A stretch of 64,000 nucleotides of DNA from Fibrella aquatilis (GTDB taxonomy: Bacteria; Bacteroidota; Bacteroidia; Cytophagales; Spirosomataceae). A program made the translations under genes and the position numbers. Under the pieces are notes generated by a model. That model worked only from the letters and a program-made list of their open reading frames with translations. It did no database searches and was not told the DNA's origin. Below, in pieces: positions 8,974 through 17,262 of the stretch (its first letter is position 1; each line of letters opens with the position of its first letter). The DNA is taken from NCBI RefSeq assembly GCF_017353255.1, contig NZ_JAFMYU010000019.1, forward strand, positions 81,088 to 145,087. Direction: 5' to 3'.

Positions 8974-9067
8974 ATAGATTTACGATGTACGATTTGTTGC
9001 TGACGCATGAATACGCTGGCGTCAGCAACAAATCGTAAGTCGTACATCGTAATTCGTAAATCTATTC
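8972..9067. repeat. heptamer inverted repeat R4 with unequal arms
   Basis: The left arm 8972-9006 and right arm 9019-9067 pair perfectly except that the right arm has exactly two extra 7-bp units. The units have consensus GANKTAC-like form (GATTTAC, GATGTAC, GAATTAC). The inner stem is GCTGACGC/GCGTCAGC, also found in R7 and R8. The element covers the TGA of the rhomboid gene and the TAG of the convergent arfB. Confidence 0.92.
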
Positions 9068-9463
9068 TTCCACTCGCCGTCGTGAGGCCTTTACCTCGCC
9101 GCGGCGTTTTTTTGTGTCAATTCGTTCGATCTGGGCGGCTTTGCTGGGCTTAGTGGCACGGCGGGGTTTCTGCACCTCGAACGACTGGACAATGAGCCGG
9201 TCAAATTTTTTGATTACCTTCTCTTTGTTGGCTAACTGCGTGCGCTCGGTCTGATGCGTCAGTACCAGTTCACCCTCGGTGGTGAGCTTGTTGGCCAATT
9301 TTTCGGTCAGTGTGGCCCGCTCTTCATCGGTGAGCAGCGCTGAGTCACGCACCGAAAAGCGCAGTTCAGCTTTGGTAGCCACTTTATTCACATTTTGGCC
9401 ACCCGCGCCACCACTACGGGCAAACTGAAAACGCAGGTCGGGATGGAGGGTTGTGGGATTCAT
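9062..9463 (-). CDS. arfB: alternative ribosome-rescue peptidyl-tRNA hydrolase ArfB
   Basis: 133 aa, typical ArfB/YaeJ size. The GGQ motif is G21-G22-Q23 in ARSGGAGGQNVNK, followed by the RF-1 domain. The basic C-terminal tail (KKRRGEVKASRRR) is the part that enters the empty mRNA channel of stalled ribosomes. The enzyme hydrolyses peptidyl-tRNA on non-stop ribosomes without a stop codon. It lacks a stop-codon-recognition domain, which separates it from prfA and prfB. The stop TAG lies in the outer edge of repeat R4. Confidence 0.92.
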   Translation of the reverse strand: MNPTTLHPDLRFQFARSGGAGGQNVNKVATKAELRFSVRDSALLTDEERATLTEKLANKLTTEGELVLTHQTERTQLANKEKVIKKFDRLIVQSFEVQKPRRATKPSKAAQIERIDTKKRRGEVKASRRRVEE

Positions 9464-9475
9464 TGATGTAAAAAA

Positions 9476-9632
9476 AGTTTACTGTTTGCTGTTTACTGCG
9501 GCCCGCCGCCCGGTCTTCTGTTGCTTCGCGAGAGTAGCTTCGCGCTTGTGATCCTACGACTCTGCGAAGCTACTCTCGCGAAGCAACAGAAGACCGGGCG
9601 GCGGGCCGCAGTAGACTGTAAACAGTAAACTA
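9476..9632. repeat. long inverted repeat R5 with GC-rich core
   Basis: Arms 9476-9543 and 9564-9631 are 68 bp with three mismatches and a 20-base loop. The outer part is three heptamers of GTTTACT type; the inner part contains the 15-bp module CGGCCCGCCGCCCGG in both arms, then TCTTCTGTTGCTTCGC. The TAG stop of the App1-like gene (9630-9632) is at the right edge; arfB begins 13 bases left of the element. Confidence 0.92.
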
Positions 9633-10676
9633 TTCCTGGTCTGCTTTGCGGTCGGCGCGGATTTCGGGGAGGGTGTCGGGGTCGATGAGACCGAGGGCGG
9701 CGGCATGCTCGGCAGCGGCTACGGTGTTGGGTACCAGCAGCATAGGTACATTATGTGTGGCGGCTGTCTCAATCAGGTGTTGCACGGCAGTGTCACGGCT
9801 GTTCTCACGCGAGACGTCACGAATATACGCTACCACAATCCGGTCGGGGTTCTCGCTGATGATGTCGGCGTAAATCTCCGGGTCCTGCTGCCCACTGTCG
9901 CCCAGAAGCACGAACTTTAGCTGTGGGTTTACGGCCATTATTTTCCGAATCATAGCCACCTTATGCAGGTGATGCCCCCCCGCCGAGAGCATGGTGGGGC
10001 TTATGTCCAGATCGCGCAGCAAAATAGGACCTTTGGGAATGCCCTGAATCCGGAAAAAATCGATCAGTAAATCGTACAGATTCCACGGGCTGCTCGACAC
10101 AAAATAAACCGGGTTAAAGAGCGTAGTGACGGCACCGCTTTGCAACGCCCGGTAGAACGCCGCTACCCCGGCAAAAGGCAGCCGCGTGAAGGCATTTTCC
10201 AGAAACGTGAGCCGCAAGGTCTGCCACAAGCTTGTGGCGCCTGTTACCAGCACTGTGTCGTCGATGTCGGAAATAACGCCAAACTGACTGTAGGCCGGGG
10301 CAATCATCAGTTGCCCGTCTTTGACTACTTCGCGCGCGCCTTCGTAACCTTCGGGCTGTAGTATCCCTTCCAGCGTATACCGAACTGGAAACCAGGCCTG
10401 TGCCACGGGCGGGTCAATGGCAGGGTCGACGGTGATGTCGAAATAGCCTTCTTTGTTGGTGACGGTACGAAAAACCTGTCCGAATGCTTCGATCCTGACG
10501 GTAATGTTACTTACTTCATGGGTAAGAAAACGGCCAACAGAAGAGGATAGGTTGTCCCAGAAAGAAGCTTCATCAGCGGGAGATACCAGTTCGTTCTGGC
10601 GCAACACCCGGCCTGTTAGCCAGACGGCGCTGGGTGACCCAAACCCCCGGTAATAGATAATCTGATATGGTTTCAT
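9630..10676 (-). CDS. App1-type phosphatase domain protein (DUF2183, HAD-like)
   Basis: 348 aa. The DxDxT motif of HAD-type phosphatases is D137-I-D139-D-T141 in FGVISDIDDTVL, and later blocks YFVSSSPWNLYDLL and FVLLGDSGQQDPEIY match the App1/DUF2183 catalytic domain known from yeast phosphatidate phosphatase App1. Residues 55-110 look like a small beta-sandwich carboxypeptidase-regulatory-like domain (TVTNKEGYFDI). It likely dephosphorylates phosphatidate or a related lipid. The open frame extends two codons to a TTG, but the ATG at 10676 is preferred. A promoter and a small ORF lie upstream. Confidence 0.85.
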   Translation of the reverse strand: MKPYQIIYYRGFGSPSAVWLTGRVLRQNELVSPADEASFWDNLSSSVGRFLTHEVSNITVRIEAFGQVFRTVTNKEGYFDITVDPAIDPPVAQAWFPVRYTLEGILQPEGYEGAREVVKDGQLMIAPAYSQFGVISDIDDTVLVTGATSLWQTLRLTFLENAFTRLPFAGVAAFYRALQSGAVTTLFNPVYFVSSSPWNLYDLLIDFFRIQGIPKGPILLRDLDISPTMLSAGGHHLHKVAMIRKIMAVNPQLKFVLLGDSGQQDPEIYADIISENPDRIVVAYIRDVSRENSRDTAVQHLIETAATHNVPMLLVPNTVAAAEHAAALGLIDPDTLPEIRADRKADQE

Positions 10677-10752
10677 GACCAAGTAAACCCATATAATGCA
10701 GAAATTCCTGACAGAGCCAGGAATCTACGTGCGGACAAAACCAGTGGGCTAA

Positions 10753-10857
10753 CTAGCGCTTCGCACGAAGTGGGTCAGTTATGGCCATCCTGAGTAAGTA
10801 GTTCAAACTGAAGATCATCTGTCGAATTGCCTGCCGCACACGTGTTGTTTCGTTCAT
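10753..10857 (-). CDS. possible 34-aa leader ORF
   Basis: An ATG at 10857 opens a 34-codon frame (MNETTRVRQAIRQMIFSLNY...) ending with TAG at 10753. It begins only six bases after a good -7 element, so it would be translated from a nearly leaderless message. It lies in the 395-base gap upstream of the App1-like gene on the same strand. No family is recognised; it could be a real small protein, a regulatory leader peptide or chance. Confidence 0.3.
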   Translation of the reverse strand: MNETTRVRQAIRQMIFSLNYLLRMAITDPLRAKR

Positions 10858-10863
10858 CGGTTA

Positions 10864-10890
10864 CAAAGGTAAGTAGTGGTCACATATCAA
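10864..10890 (-). promoter_or_regulatory. Bacteroidota-type promoter upstream of App1-like gene
   Basis: On the minus strand TACCTTTG lies at 10871-10864, matching the TAnnTTTG -7 consensus, with a TTG at 10890-10888 sixteen bases upstream (or TTTG slightly farther). The rest of the gap, 10891-11071, shows no gene, hairpin or repeat that I can recognise. Confidence 0.5.
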
Positions 10891-11071
10891 CCGCAAAAGT
10901 GTTGACTACGGACTGTTTTTTAGTTGGACGGTTTATGAAGCGGGTCATTGGTTTAACGAACGGTAAAAACGCCTTTATCTAGTTTGCCAATGGTGCTCCA
11001 TGCTGCCCTGTCAATCGGCGTATGCAACATATGACTACTTCTTTGGCCAATAGTTTCGCCCAGCAATAGAA

Positions 11072-11665
11072 TTATACCGTATGACCCATAGCCTTGACGT
11101 AATCGCTCCACTCATCGATGTCAGGTAGTTGCTCTAATAAGCTGACAGTGAGTTTGCTATTGGTAATGGCTTTGGTTGTTTCGAGCAGTAAGTCTGGTTG
11201 GCTCCAGGGCATGTTGGCAAATAGGTTGTTGTGTAGTTCTTTCATACCCAACAGGTAATAGCCGCCGTCGGTGGCGGGGCCAATGACCACATCGGCGGTG
11301 TCGAGGGCGGCAAATGCCTGGGTGAGGTGCGTTTCGGTAATAGCCAGGCAATCGCTGCCTATGAGTACCACCCGCTCCGCTTTAGTGGAAAACTGATCCT
11401 GAAAAGCCTGTTGCATTCGCTGACCCAGATTGCCGTCAGCTTGTTGGGCTTTCTGATAACCACTCCAGCCGTCATTGGGGTTAACGAAATCGGCGTAATA
11501 CACTATTTTTTCCCACGGGCTATACCGGGTGATCTGCTGGGTGTATTGAACCAGGTGGCGGTACACTCGTGCAGCTTTCTCAGCACCAACGGTTTTGGCA
11601 ATTCGTGTTTTGACGGTGCCGGGAATGGGATTTTTAACGAAAATAACCAGGCGGTGGGTAGGCAT
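11072..11665 (-). CDS. TIGR04282 family glycosyltransferase-like protein (DUF2064)
   Basis: 197 aa. The GT-A-like N-terminus FVKNPIPGTVKTRIAKTVG (a nucleotide-sugar-binding type loop), the VLIGSDCLAIT block and the VVIGPATDGGYYLLG motif are typical of this family, which is often annotated as rSAM/selenodomain-associated transferase 1. The DSD-like SDC and DGGYYLLG residues are expected to hold metal and nucleotide. The substrate is not known. It is divergent from ridA with 56 bases between the starts. Confidence 0.8.
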   Translation of the reverse strand: MPTHRLVIFVKNPIPGTVKTRIAKTVGAEKAARVYRHLVQYTQQITRYSPWEKIVYYADFVNPNDGWSGYQKAQQADGNLGQRMQQAFQDQFSTKAERVVLIGSDCLAITETHLTQAFAALDTADVVIGPATDGGYYLLGMKELHNNLFANMPWSQPDLLLETTKAITNSKLTVSLLEQLPDIDEWSDYVKAMGHTV

Positions 11666-11672
11666 CGTTTTT

Positions 11673-11680
11673 TACTTTTG
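11673..11680 (+). promoter_or_regulatory. -7 promoter element for ridA
   Basis: TACTTTTG matches the TAnnTTTG consensus and lies 41 bases before the ridA ATG. No clear -33 TTG is seen. Confidence 0.45.
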
Positions 11681-11721
11681 AGAAAAAAGTCAAGTGGTGT
11701 ACATCTCAACTTCAATAAGCC

Positions 11722-12090
11722 ATGGCAACCGAAATTGTTTATACTGATCAGGCCCCGGCGGCCATTGGCCCCTACAGTCAGGCCGTAAAAGCGAATGGTA
11801 TGTTGTTTGTGTCGGGCCAAATAGCAGCCGAATTGGCAACGCAGGGCGATATCCGGGCAGAAACGCAGCAGGTGATGAAAAATATTGGTGCCATTCTCCG
11901 TACTGCCGGCATGGACTATGCCAATGTGGTAAAGGCCACTATTTTCGTAAAAGACCTGACCAATTTTGTCGCTATCAACGAGGTATACGGCAGCTATTTC
12001 GCTACCAACTATCCTGCTCGTGAAACCGTCGAGGTGGCCCGCTTACCCCGCGATGTCAACGTCGAAATTTCGGTTATTGCTGTAGGGTAG
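11722..12090 (+). CDS. ridA: RidA/YjgF family enamine/imine deaminase
   Basis: 122 aa, usual length. The GPYSQAVKANGMLFVSGQI block, the IFVKDLTNFVAINEVYGSYF block and the C-terminal ARETVEVARLPRDVNVEI (with the substrate-binding arginine) define the family. RidA hydrolyses reactive enamine/imine intermediates from PLP enzymes such as threonine dehydratase, protecting other PLP enzymes in the cytosol. It forms a trimer in known members. The ATG at 11722 follows the -7 element above. Confidence 0.92.
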   Translation: MATEIVYTDQAPAAIGPYSQAVKANGMLFVSGQIAAELATQGDIRAETQQVMKNIGAILRTAGMDYANVVKATIFVKDLTNFVAINEVYGSYFATNYPARETVEVARLPRDVNVEISVIAVG

Positions 12091-12224
12091 CAGGCGTTGT
12101 TGGCCCGTTGGCCTACAAAAAAAGGCCGTTGACCACAGCAGCAGTCTGTTTCGCATACAACCGCAACCAATGTAAAGTAGTAGGGTGCATCTTATTGGGT
12201 CGAAATCGCTCTTTCTTCGGCCAC

Positions 12225-14240
12225 ATGAACAGATGGCATTGCTGGCTTATGGGAATACTCTGGGCTGCTTTGCTGGGCGGCCCGTTGGTAGCACCATGCC
12301 AGCAGAGTGCCACGTTCCGCGCCGACTCGATGTTGACCGAACGGCTCTACGACCGGTATCTGGCCATTAAAAACGACAACAAAGATTCGGCGGCGATCTA
12401 TGCCCGGCAGATTTTGTCGTTAGGGCAGCAGCGAAACGTGCCGTTAGCGCTGGGGCGGGGCTATTTTTTGCTTGGCCGGGTTTATGCTGATCAGGGTGAT
12501 TATACCAGGGGCATACAGTATGAGCTACGGGCACTGCGGGTTTATCAGTCGATTAAGCGAAAGACGGGCGTGGCAGGGGTATATAACGAGATGGCGCTGA
12601 TGTATAAGCAAATGGCCACCATCAGCGGCGAGCAGCATATTCAGCCCCTGTTAGAAAAAGGCCTCGTCTATGCCCGCGAGGCCCTGGCGCTTTATTCAGA
12701 GGCTAAAAGCTGGAACAACGTCGCGTCGGCCTATAACCAGATGGGTATTATCCTGCGCGACCTCCACCGCAATGACGAGGCTGAATGGGTATTCAGAACG
12801 GCCATTTCGCTGCTTGAAACCAGGAAGATCAGTGACCCGGTGGTGCTTTATGGCAACTTGAGCGAACTACTGATAGCGCGGGGGCAGTATGATGAAGCCA
12901 TTGCGCTGCTGGAAAAGGCACAAGTATTCAATGCCGCTAAACCGCGCCTTGTTTATTCTGAATACCTCAACCTGCGGCTGAGCCGGGCCTATGAGGGCAA
13001 GAAAGATTACGCAAAAGCTGTTCCGTATGTGCAGCAATCAGTACAGATGGCGCGGCGGCTCAATGAGTCGGCCCGACTATTGCGGTCGTTAGGAGCGGCG
13101 CAGGCTATTTACGAGGCAGCGGGCGACCCGGCCAAAAGTCTGGCGCATTTGAAAGAGTTAAAGGCGTTGGAAGATTCGTTGCAACGGGGCGAGAGCGTGC
13201 GGGCCGTGACAGAATTACAGGCTCAATACGCCAACCGCCAATCTCGCGACTTGGCCACTATCGAAGCTCAGAAGCAGCAGCAGATTAGCGCTGTGAAAAC
13301 CCGCCTGCTGCTTAGTCAGCAACAAGCCCTGGCCCGTATTGAGGCAGATAAAGCCCACCGGATCTCGCTGATTAGCAGCCGCGCCGACGTAGAAAAAGCC
13401 CGTGCCGTGGCCGAAGTGAAAAGCCGCTATGAATTAGAAAAAAACCAAGCCCGCTTTGAACAGTTGAATAAAGCCAATGAGCTGAAAAACAGGCAGATGG
13501 CATGGCTTAGTGGGGGGGTGGCACTGCTGTTGTTACTGTTATTGTTAAGCTACCGGCAGTCGGTACGTATTCGGAAAAACCGCGAACAGATTGTGCAGCA
13601 GGCCGACCAGATGCAGATGCTGATGAAAGAACTGCACCACCGCGTGAAGAATAACTTAGCTGTGGTATCAGGACTGTTGGAACTACAGGCCAGTCGGTTA
13701 CCCAATGGTGCGGCACGGCGGGTATTGCAGGAAGGACAACAGCGGGTGCAGGCTATGGCCCTTATTCACCAGCGCCTCTACCAGTCCGACGCCATCGCCA
13801 CTATCAACATGCGCGAATATGTGGAGCACCTAGCTAGTTCATTAATGCATGCCTATGGCCATATGGCTGGTAAATTCGACCTGACCATAGAGGTGGGCGT
13901 TAGTACGCTAGATACCGACACGGCCATTCCGGTAGGGTTGATTTTGAATGAACTGCTTACCAACGCCTTCAAACATGCCTACGAACACGTGGCCCGTCCC
14001 AGTCTGCGTATTCAACTCAATCAGCCCGTTGGTACTAACGGCGCTGGCGGGCTTCTGCTTGACGTGCAGGATAACGGCCCCGGTCTTGACCTGGCAACCT
14101 GGCACCAACCCGAAGGCTCGTTTGGTAAGCGGCTGATTCAGGGGTTGGCCGAACAAATTGGGGCAAAAGTCACTGTAAACAACCGCGATGGCTTATCTTT
14201 CCGGCTCTACGTGCCAGCATCGCCGCTGGCATCGGCCTGA
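12225..14240 (+). CDS. TPR-containing sensor histidine kinase (HisKA_2)
   Basis: 671 aa. Order: signal peptide 1-25 (ILWAALLGGPLVAPC), periplasmic TPR repeats to about residue 330, coiled coil about 330-420 (rich in Q, E, K, R), one transmembrane helix about 425-443, HisKA_2 dimerisation box ELHHRVKNNLAVVSGLLELQ with the phospho-acceptor at H472, then an HATPase domain with ILNELLTNAFKHAY (N box) and DNGPGL (G1). The frame is open back to 12108, but the signal peptide supports ATG 12225. It is followed 15 bases later by a LytTR response regulator, its probable partner. Confidence 0.88.
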   Translation: MNRWHCWLMGILWAALLGGPLVAPCQQSATFRADSMLTERLYDRYLAIKNDNKDSAAIYARQILSLGQQRNVPLALGRGYFLLGRVYADQGDYTRGIQYELRALRVYQSIKRKTGVAGVYNEMALMYKQMATISGEQHIQPLLEKGLVYAREALALYSEAKSWNNVASAYNQMGIILRDLHRNDEAEWVFRTAISLLETRKISDPVVLYGNLSELLIARGQYDEAIALLEKAQVFNAAKPRLVYSEYLNLRLSRAYEGKKDYAKAVPYVQQSVQMARRLNESARLLRSLGAAQAIYEAAGDPAKSLAHLKELKALEDSLQRGESVRAVTELQAQYANRQSRDLATIEAQKQQQISAVKTRLLLSQQQALARIEADKAHRISLISSRADVEKARAVAEVKSRYELEKNQARFEQLNKANELKNRQMAWLSGGVALLLLLLLLSYRQSVRIRKNREQIVQQADQMQMLMKELHHRVKNNLAVVSGLLELQASRLPNGAARRVLQEGQQRVQAMALIHQRLYQSDAIATINMREYVEHLASSLMHAYGHMAGKFDLTIEVGVSTLDTDTAIPVGLILNELLTNAFKHAYEHVARPSLRIQLNQPVGTNGAGGLLLDVQDNGPGLDLATWHQPEGSFGKRLIQGLAEQIGAKVTVNNRDGLSFRLYVPASPLASA

Positions 14241-14255
14241 CAAGTTATTGCCCGC

Positions 14256-15035
14256 ATGCACACCCCTGTACATATTTTAGTGATCGAGGATGAGGCTGTT
14301 CTGGCCATGACCCTCAGCGATAAATTAGAAGCCGAAGGCTATACGGTAGTAGGTGTAGCAAACAACGGCGCCAAGGCCCTGAGCCTGTTTATGGCCAATC
14401 CTGTTGACCTGATTTTAACCGATATTCAGATCAAAGGGCCGTGGGATGGTATTGAGACCGTTCACCAGCTTATGCAGCAACGCCCCGTGCCAGTGATCTA
14501 CCTAACGGCTTACGCTGACAACGAAACCGTTGGCCGCGCCAAACAGACTTATCCTGCCGCGTACTTGTCTAAACCGTTCGATATCAGTAGTTTACGATTG
14601 GCTATTGACCTAGCCATCCATAATTTTGTGCAGCGCAACAGCCCCGACGTAGCACCTGCCGATATGGCAACGACAACCTCGCCTACTGAACGTGACCTGG
14701 TGCGAGACCCCATTTTGCTGGTAAACGACCAGCTATTTCTGAAGCAGGGTTACCAGTTTGTAAAAGTAAACCTAGCCGATATTGTCTTGCTCGAAGCCGA
14801 CAATATATATACTACGTTTGTGACCCAAGTTCGCAAGTATGCCCTTAGGCTACCGCTAACCTCCGTTCTGGAGAAAATGCCCGCCAAACGGTTTGTCAGG
14901 ATACACCGGTCATTTGCCGTCAACGTGAGTCAGGTAGACACCTTCAGCGACCATGAGGTGACGCTGGGTAAGCACAGTGTGCCCATGAGCAAAAATTTCA
15001 AAGACGAGTTCATCCACCGCCTGCGGGCATCATAA
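14256..15035 (+). CDS. LytTR-type response regulator
   Basis: 259 aa. Receiver domain 1-120 with acidic pocket E11-D12, phospho-acceptor D56 (LILTDIQIKG), conserved T near YLTAYAD and K in SKPFD. A linker precedes the LytTR DNA-binding domain (about 150-258; VNLADIVLLEADNIYTTF, FVRIHRSFAVN). LytTR regulators bind direct repeats of about 9 bp upstream of targets. The pairing with an HisKA_2 kinase in one operon suggests a stimulus sensed in the periplasm by TPRs. Targets are not visible here. Confidence 0.9.
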   Translation: MHTPVHILVIEDEAVLAMTLSDKLEAEGYTVVGVANNGAKALSLFMANPVDLILTDIQIKGPWDGIETVHQLMQQRPVPVIYLTAYADNETVGRAKQTYPAAYLSKPFDISSLRLAIDLAIHNFVQRNSPDVAPADMATTTSPTERDLVRDPILLVNDQLFLKQGYQFVKVNLADIVLLEADNIYTTFVTQVRKYALRLPLTSVLEKMPAKRFVRIHRSFAVNVSQVDTFSDHEVTLGKHSVPMSKNFKDEFIHRLRAS

Positions 15036-15042
15036 CAAGGGG

Positions 15043-15069
15043 GTCTTCGGTAAACAGTAAACAGAAGAC
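15043..15069. repeat. fragment of the intergenic repeat family (R6)
   Basis: GTCTTC (15043-15048) and GAAGAC (15064-15069) flank two TAAACAG heptamers, the same words found in R1, R5 and R9. It looks like a decayed or minimal member between the LytTR regulator stop and the gltX promoter. Confidence 0.5.
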
Positions 15070-15082
15070 TCCTTTGTGGGTG

Positions 15083-15090
15083 TATTTTTG
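15083..15090 (+). promoter_or_regulatory. -7 promoter element for gltX
   Basis: TATTTTTG matches TAnnTTTG and lies 24 bases before the gltX ATG. Confidence 0.5.
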
Positions 15091-15114
15091 CAAGTTCGTT
15101 TTTGACACCATGAT

Positions 15115-16659
15115 ATGCCTGATTTAGTTCGCGACGTGCGCGTCCGTTTTGCACCCAGTCCCACCGGTCCGCTCCACATTGGCGGGGTCCGTACGGCACT
15201 GTATAACTACCTGTTCGCCCGGAAAACGGGCGGCAAAATGCTCCTCCGTATTGAAGACACCGACCAAAATCGGTTTGTGCCGGGGGCTGAAAGCTATATT
15301 ATTGAGGCCCTCAACTGGGTAGGTATCCAGATCGACGAGGGGCAAACTGCCAATGGTCCCCTGGGGCCTGATGCACCTTACCGGCAGTCGGAACGGCGCG
15401 AGATTTACCAGCGCGAGGCTCTCCGGCTGGTAGAAGAAGGTAAAGCCTATTACGCCTTCGACACTGCCGACGAACTCGACGCCATGCGCAAGCGGCTGGA
15501 AGAAGCCAACGCCCCCGCCGCGCAGTATAACGCCATTACCCGACTACAGATGCGCAACGCCCTCACCATGCCCGCCGCCGATGTGAAGGCCCGCATTGAG
15601 GGGGGTGAACCGCACGTGATTCGGTTGAAAACGCCTCGCAAAGAGGAAGTTAGGCTCAACGACATCGTGCGCGGCTGGGTCAACGTGCATTCATCGGCCA
15701 TTGACGATAAGGTACTGTTGAAGTCTGACGGGCTGCCTACCTATCACCTGGCCAACGTGGTTGATGATCATTTGATGAACATCTCGCACGTGATTCGGGG
15801 GGAGGAATGGTTGCCTTCGGCTCCGCTGCACGTATTGCTGTATCGGTACCTGGGTTGGGAGGCCACCATGCCGCAATTTGCCCACCTGCCCCTGCTGCTG
15901 AAACCTGAAGGCAACGGCAAGCTAAGCAAGCGCGATGCTGATTTGGGTGGTTTCCCGATCTTCCCACTGCAATGGACCGACCCATTTAGTGGTACCGTGG
16001 CACGGGGTTTCCGCGAAGACGGCTATTTGCCCGAAGCCCTAGTCAATTTCCTCTCCCTGCTAGGCTGGAACCCCGGCACTGAGCAGGAACTCTTCGGAAT
16101 GGACGAGCTGATCGAGGCATTCGACCTGGAGAAAATCCACAAAGGTGGTGCCCGTTTCGATATTGAAAAGGCCGATTGGTTCAACCAGCAGTACCTGCGT
16201 CAGCGGCCCGATGCTGAGTTGGCCCCCGCCGTACAAACGCAGGCAACCGCCGCTGGACTGGATTGTCCGCCCGAAAAGGCCGAAGCGGTGGTGCGTTTGC
16301 TGAAGGAGCGAGTAAGCTTCGCCAGGGACATTTTCCCCGAAGCCCATACCATTTTCTATGCCCCCAACACCTACGATGAAGCCATCCGCGCCGCCAAGTG
16401 GAACGACGACGCCCGCAAGGCCGTGACCGTCTTTCGCGACGCGCTGCTGACTTACGATGGTCCTTTTGAAGCCGATGCGATTAAACACCTTCTGGCTGAC
16501 ACCCTCACGGCCGCGGGCATCAAACAGGGCAAGATCATGCAGGCTATGCGCCTGGCCCTCACCGGCTCTGGCGTTGGCCCCGATCTGATGCTGAGCATGC
16601 AGATCATGGGCAAAGAGGGGGTAGTGGCACGACTGGAGAATGCACTGGCAAAACTGTAG
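15115..16659 (+). CDS. gltX: glutamyl-tRNA synthetase
   Basis: 514 aa, standard class I size. The HIGH motif is HIGG at residues 21-24 (FAPSPTGPLHIGGVRTALYN) and the KMSKS motif is KLSKR at 269-273. The enzyme charges tRNA-Glu with glutamate in the cytosol; whether it is discriminating cannot be told by eye. C-terminal anticodon-binding domain from about 340 on. It has its own promoter and is followed by a small acidic protein gene. Confidence 0.97.
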   Translation: MPDLVRDVRVRFAPSPTGPLHIGGVRTALYNYLFARKTGGKMLLRIEDTDQNRFVPGAESYIIEALNWVGIQIDEGQTANGPLGPDAPYRQSERREIYQREALRLVEEGKAYYAFDTADELDAMRKRLEEANAPAAQYNAITRLQMRNALTMPAADVKARIEGGEPHVIRLKTPRKEEVRLNDIVRGWVNVHSSAIDDKVLLKSDGLPTYHLANVVDDHLMNISHVIRGEEWLPSAPLHVLLYRYLGWEATMPQFAHLPLLLKPEGNGKLSKRDADLGGFPIFPLQWTDPFSGTVARGFREDGYLPEALVNFLSLLGWNPGTEQELFGMDELIEAFDLEKIHKGGARFDIEKADWFNQQYLRQRPDAELAPAVQTQATAAGLDCPPEKAEAVVRLLKERVSFARDIFPEAHTIFYAPNTYDEAIRAAKWNDDARKAVTVFRDALLTYDGPFEADAIKHLLADTLTAAGIKQGKIMQAMRLALTGSGVGPDLMLSMQIMGKEGVVARLENALAKL

Positions 16660-16699
16660 TCTGGCTTATTCAGTTAACTGCAAAGCAATGCATGTTCTA

Positions 16700-16721
16700 G
16701 TCCACGGTTTGAATCATGGAC
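16700..16721. promoter_or_regulatory. imperfect 22-bp palindrome, possible operator
   Basis: GTCCA at 16700-16704 and TGGAC at 16717-16721 flank a partly symmetric centre (TTTGAA). It lies between the gltX stop and the small acidic gene. Could be an operator or a weak terminator stem; no T-run follows. Confidence 0.3.
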
Positions 16722-16761
16722 CAGGCTAACGATACAGCAACTTCCCTACATCCGTCAGTTT

Positions 16762-17061
16762 ATGGCTAAGAAGAAACCACTCCCCAACCCCGACGAGCCA
16801 GAAAAGCCACGGGTACACAAAGAACTCGAAGGGTTCAATATTGAGATTAACTCGTTCGGCGAGATCGTCACGAGCTTCGAGATCGACAAGATCAACCAGT
16901 TTCTGAACCGGACTGTAGACGATAAAAAACTACGCCACCGCGACGATTTGAAAGCCCTCAAGGGTGAATCACCTGACAGCGACGACGATGCTGATGAGGC
17001 CGACGACCCCGAAAAACTCTTCGACGAAACCGATGACATTCTGCCCGACGAAGGGAAGTAA
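16762..17061 (+). CDS. conserved hypothetical small acidic protein
   Basis: 99 aa. No family is recognised. The middle part FNIEINSFGEIVTSFEIDKINQFLN looks folded and conserved-like, while the C-terminal third is a highly acidic tail (SDDDADEADDPEKLFDE). The N-terminus is basic (MAKKKPLPNP). It is probably cytosolic and may bind a basic partner. It lies 102 bases after gltX on the same strand and ends 14 bases before repeat R7. Confidence 0.65.
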   Translation: MAKKKPLPNPDEPEKPRVHKELEGFNIEINSFGEIVTSFEIDKINQFLNRTVDDKKLRHRDDLKALKGESPDSDDDADEADDPEKLFDETDDILPDEGK

Positions 17062-17075
17062 AAGAGGGGAACAAG

Positions 17076-17167
17076 GTTCAAAGTTTAAGGTCTAAAGTTT
17101 AAAGTTGGCTGACGCACTTAGTCTCTTGCGTCAGCCAACTTTAAACTTTAGACCTTAGACTTTGAAC
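17076..17167. repeat. heptamer inverted repeat R7
   Basis: Arms 17076-17116 and 17127-17167 are 41 bp with one mismatch and a 10-base loop. Outer units are heptamers of NAARGTY form; the inner stem is GGCTGACGCA, shared with R4 and R8. It begins 14 bases after the stop of the 99-aa gene. Confidence 0.92.
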
Positions 17168-17262
17168 ATCAAAGCCCCTTCCACGTCCGTTTATCCAATT
17201 TCCTTCGGGTCAAATCGGCTAATCTGATAGCTTTCGTGTCATAACCAATCCACTGGTGAAAC

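Noticed and set aside
16700..16721. tRNA or riboswitch in the gltX downstream gap
   Set aside because: Only a short palindrome is present; no acceptor or cloverleaf pattern.
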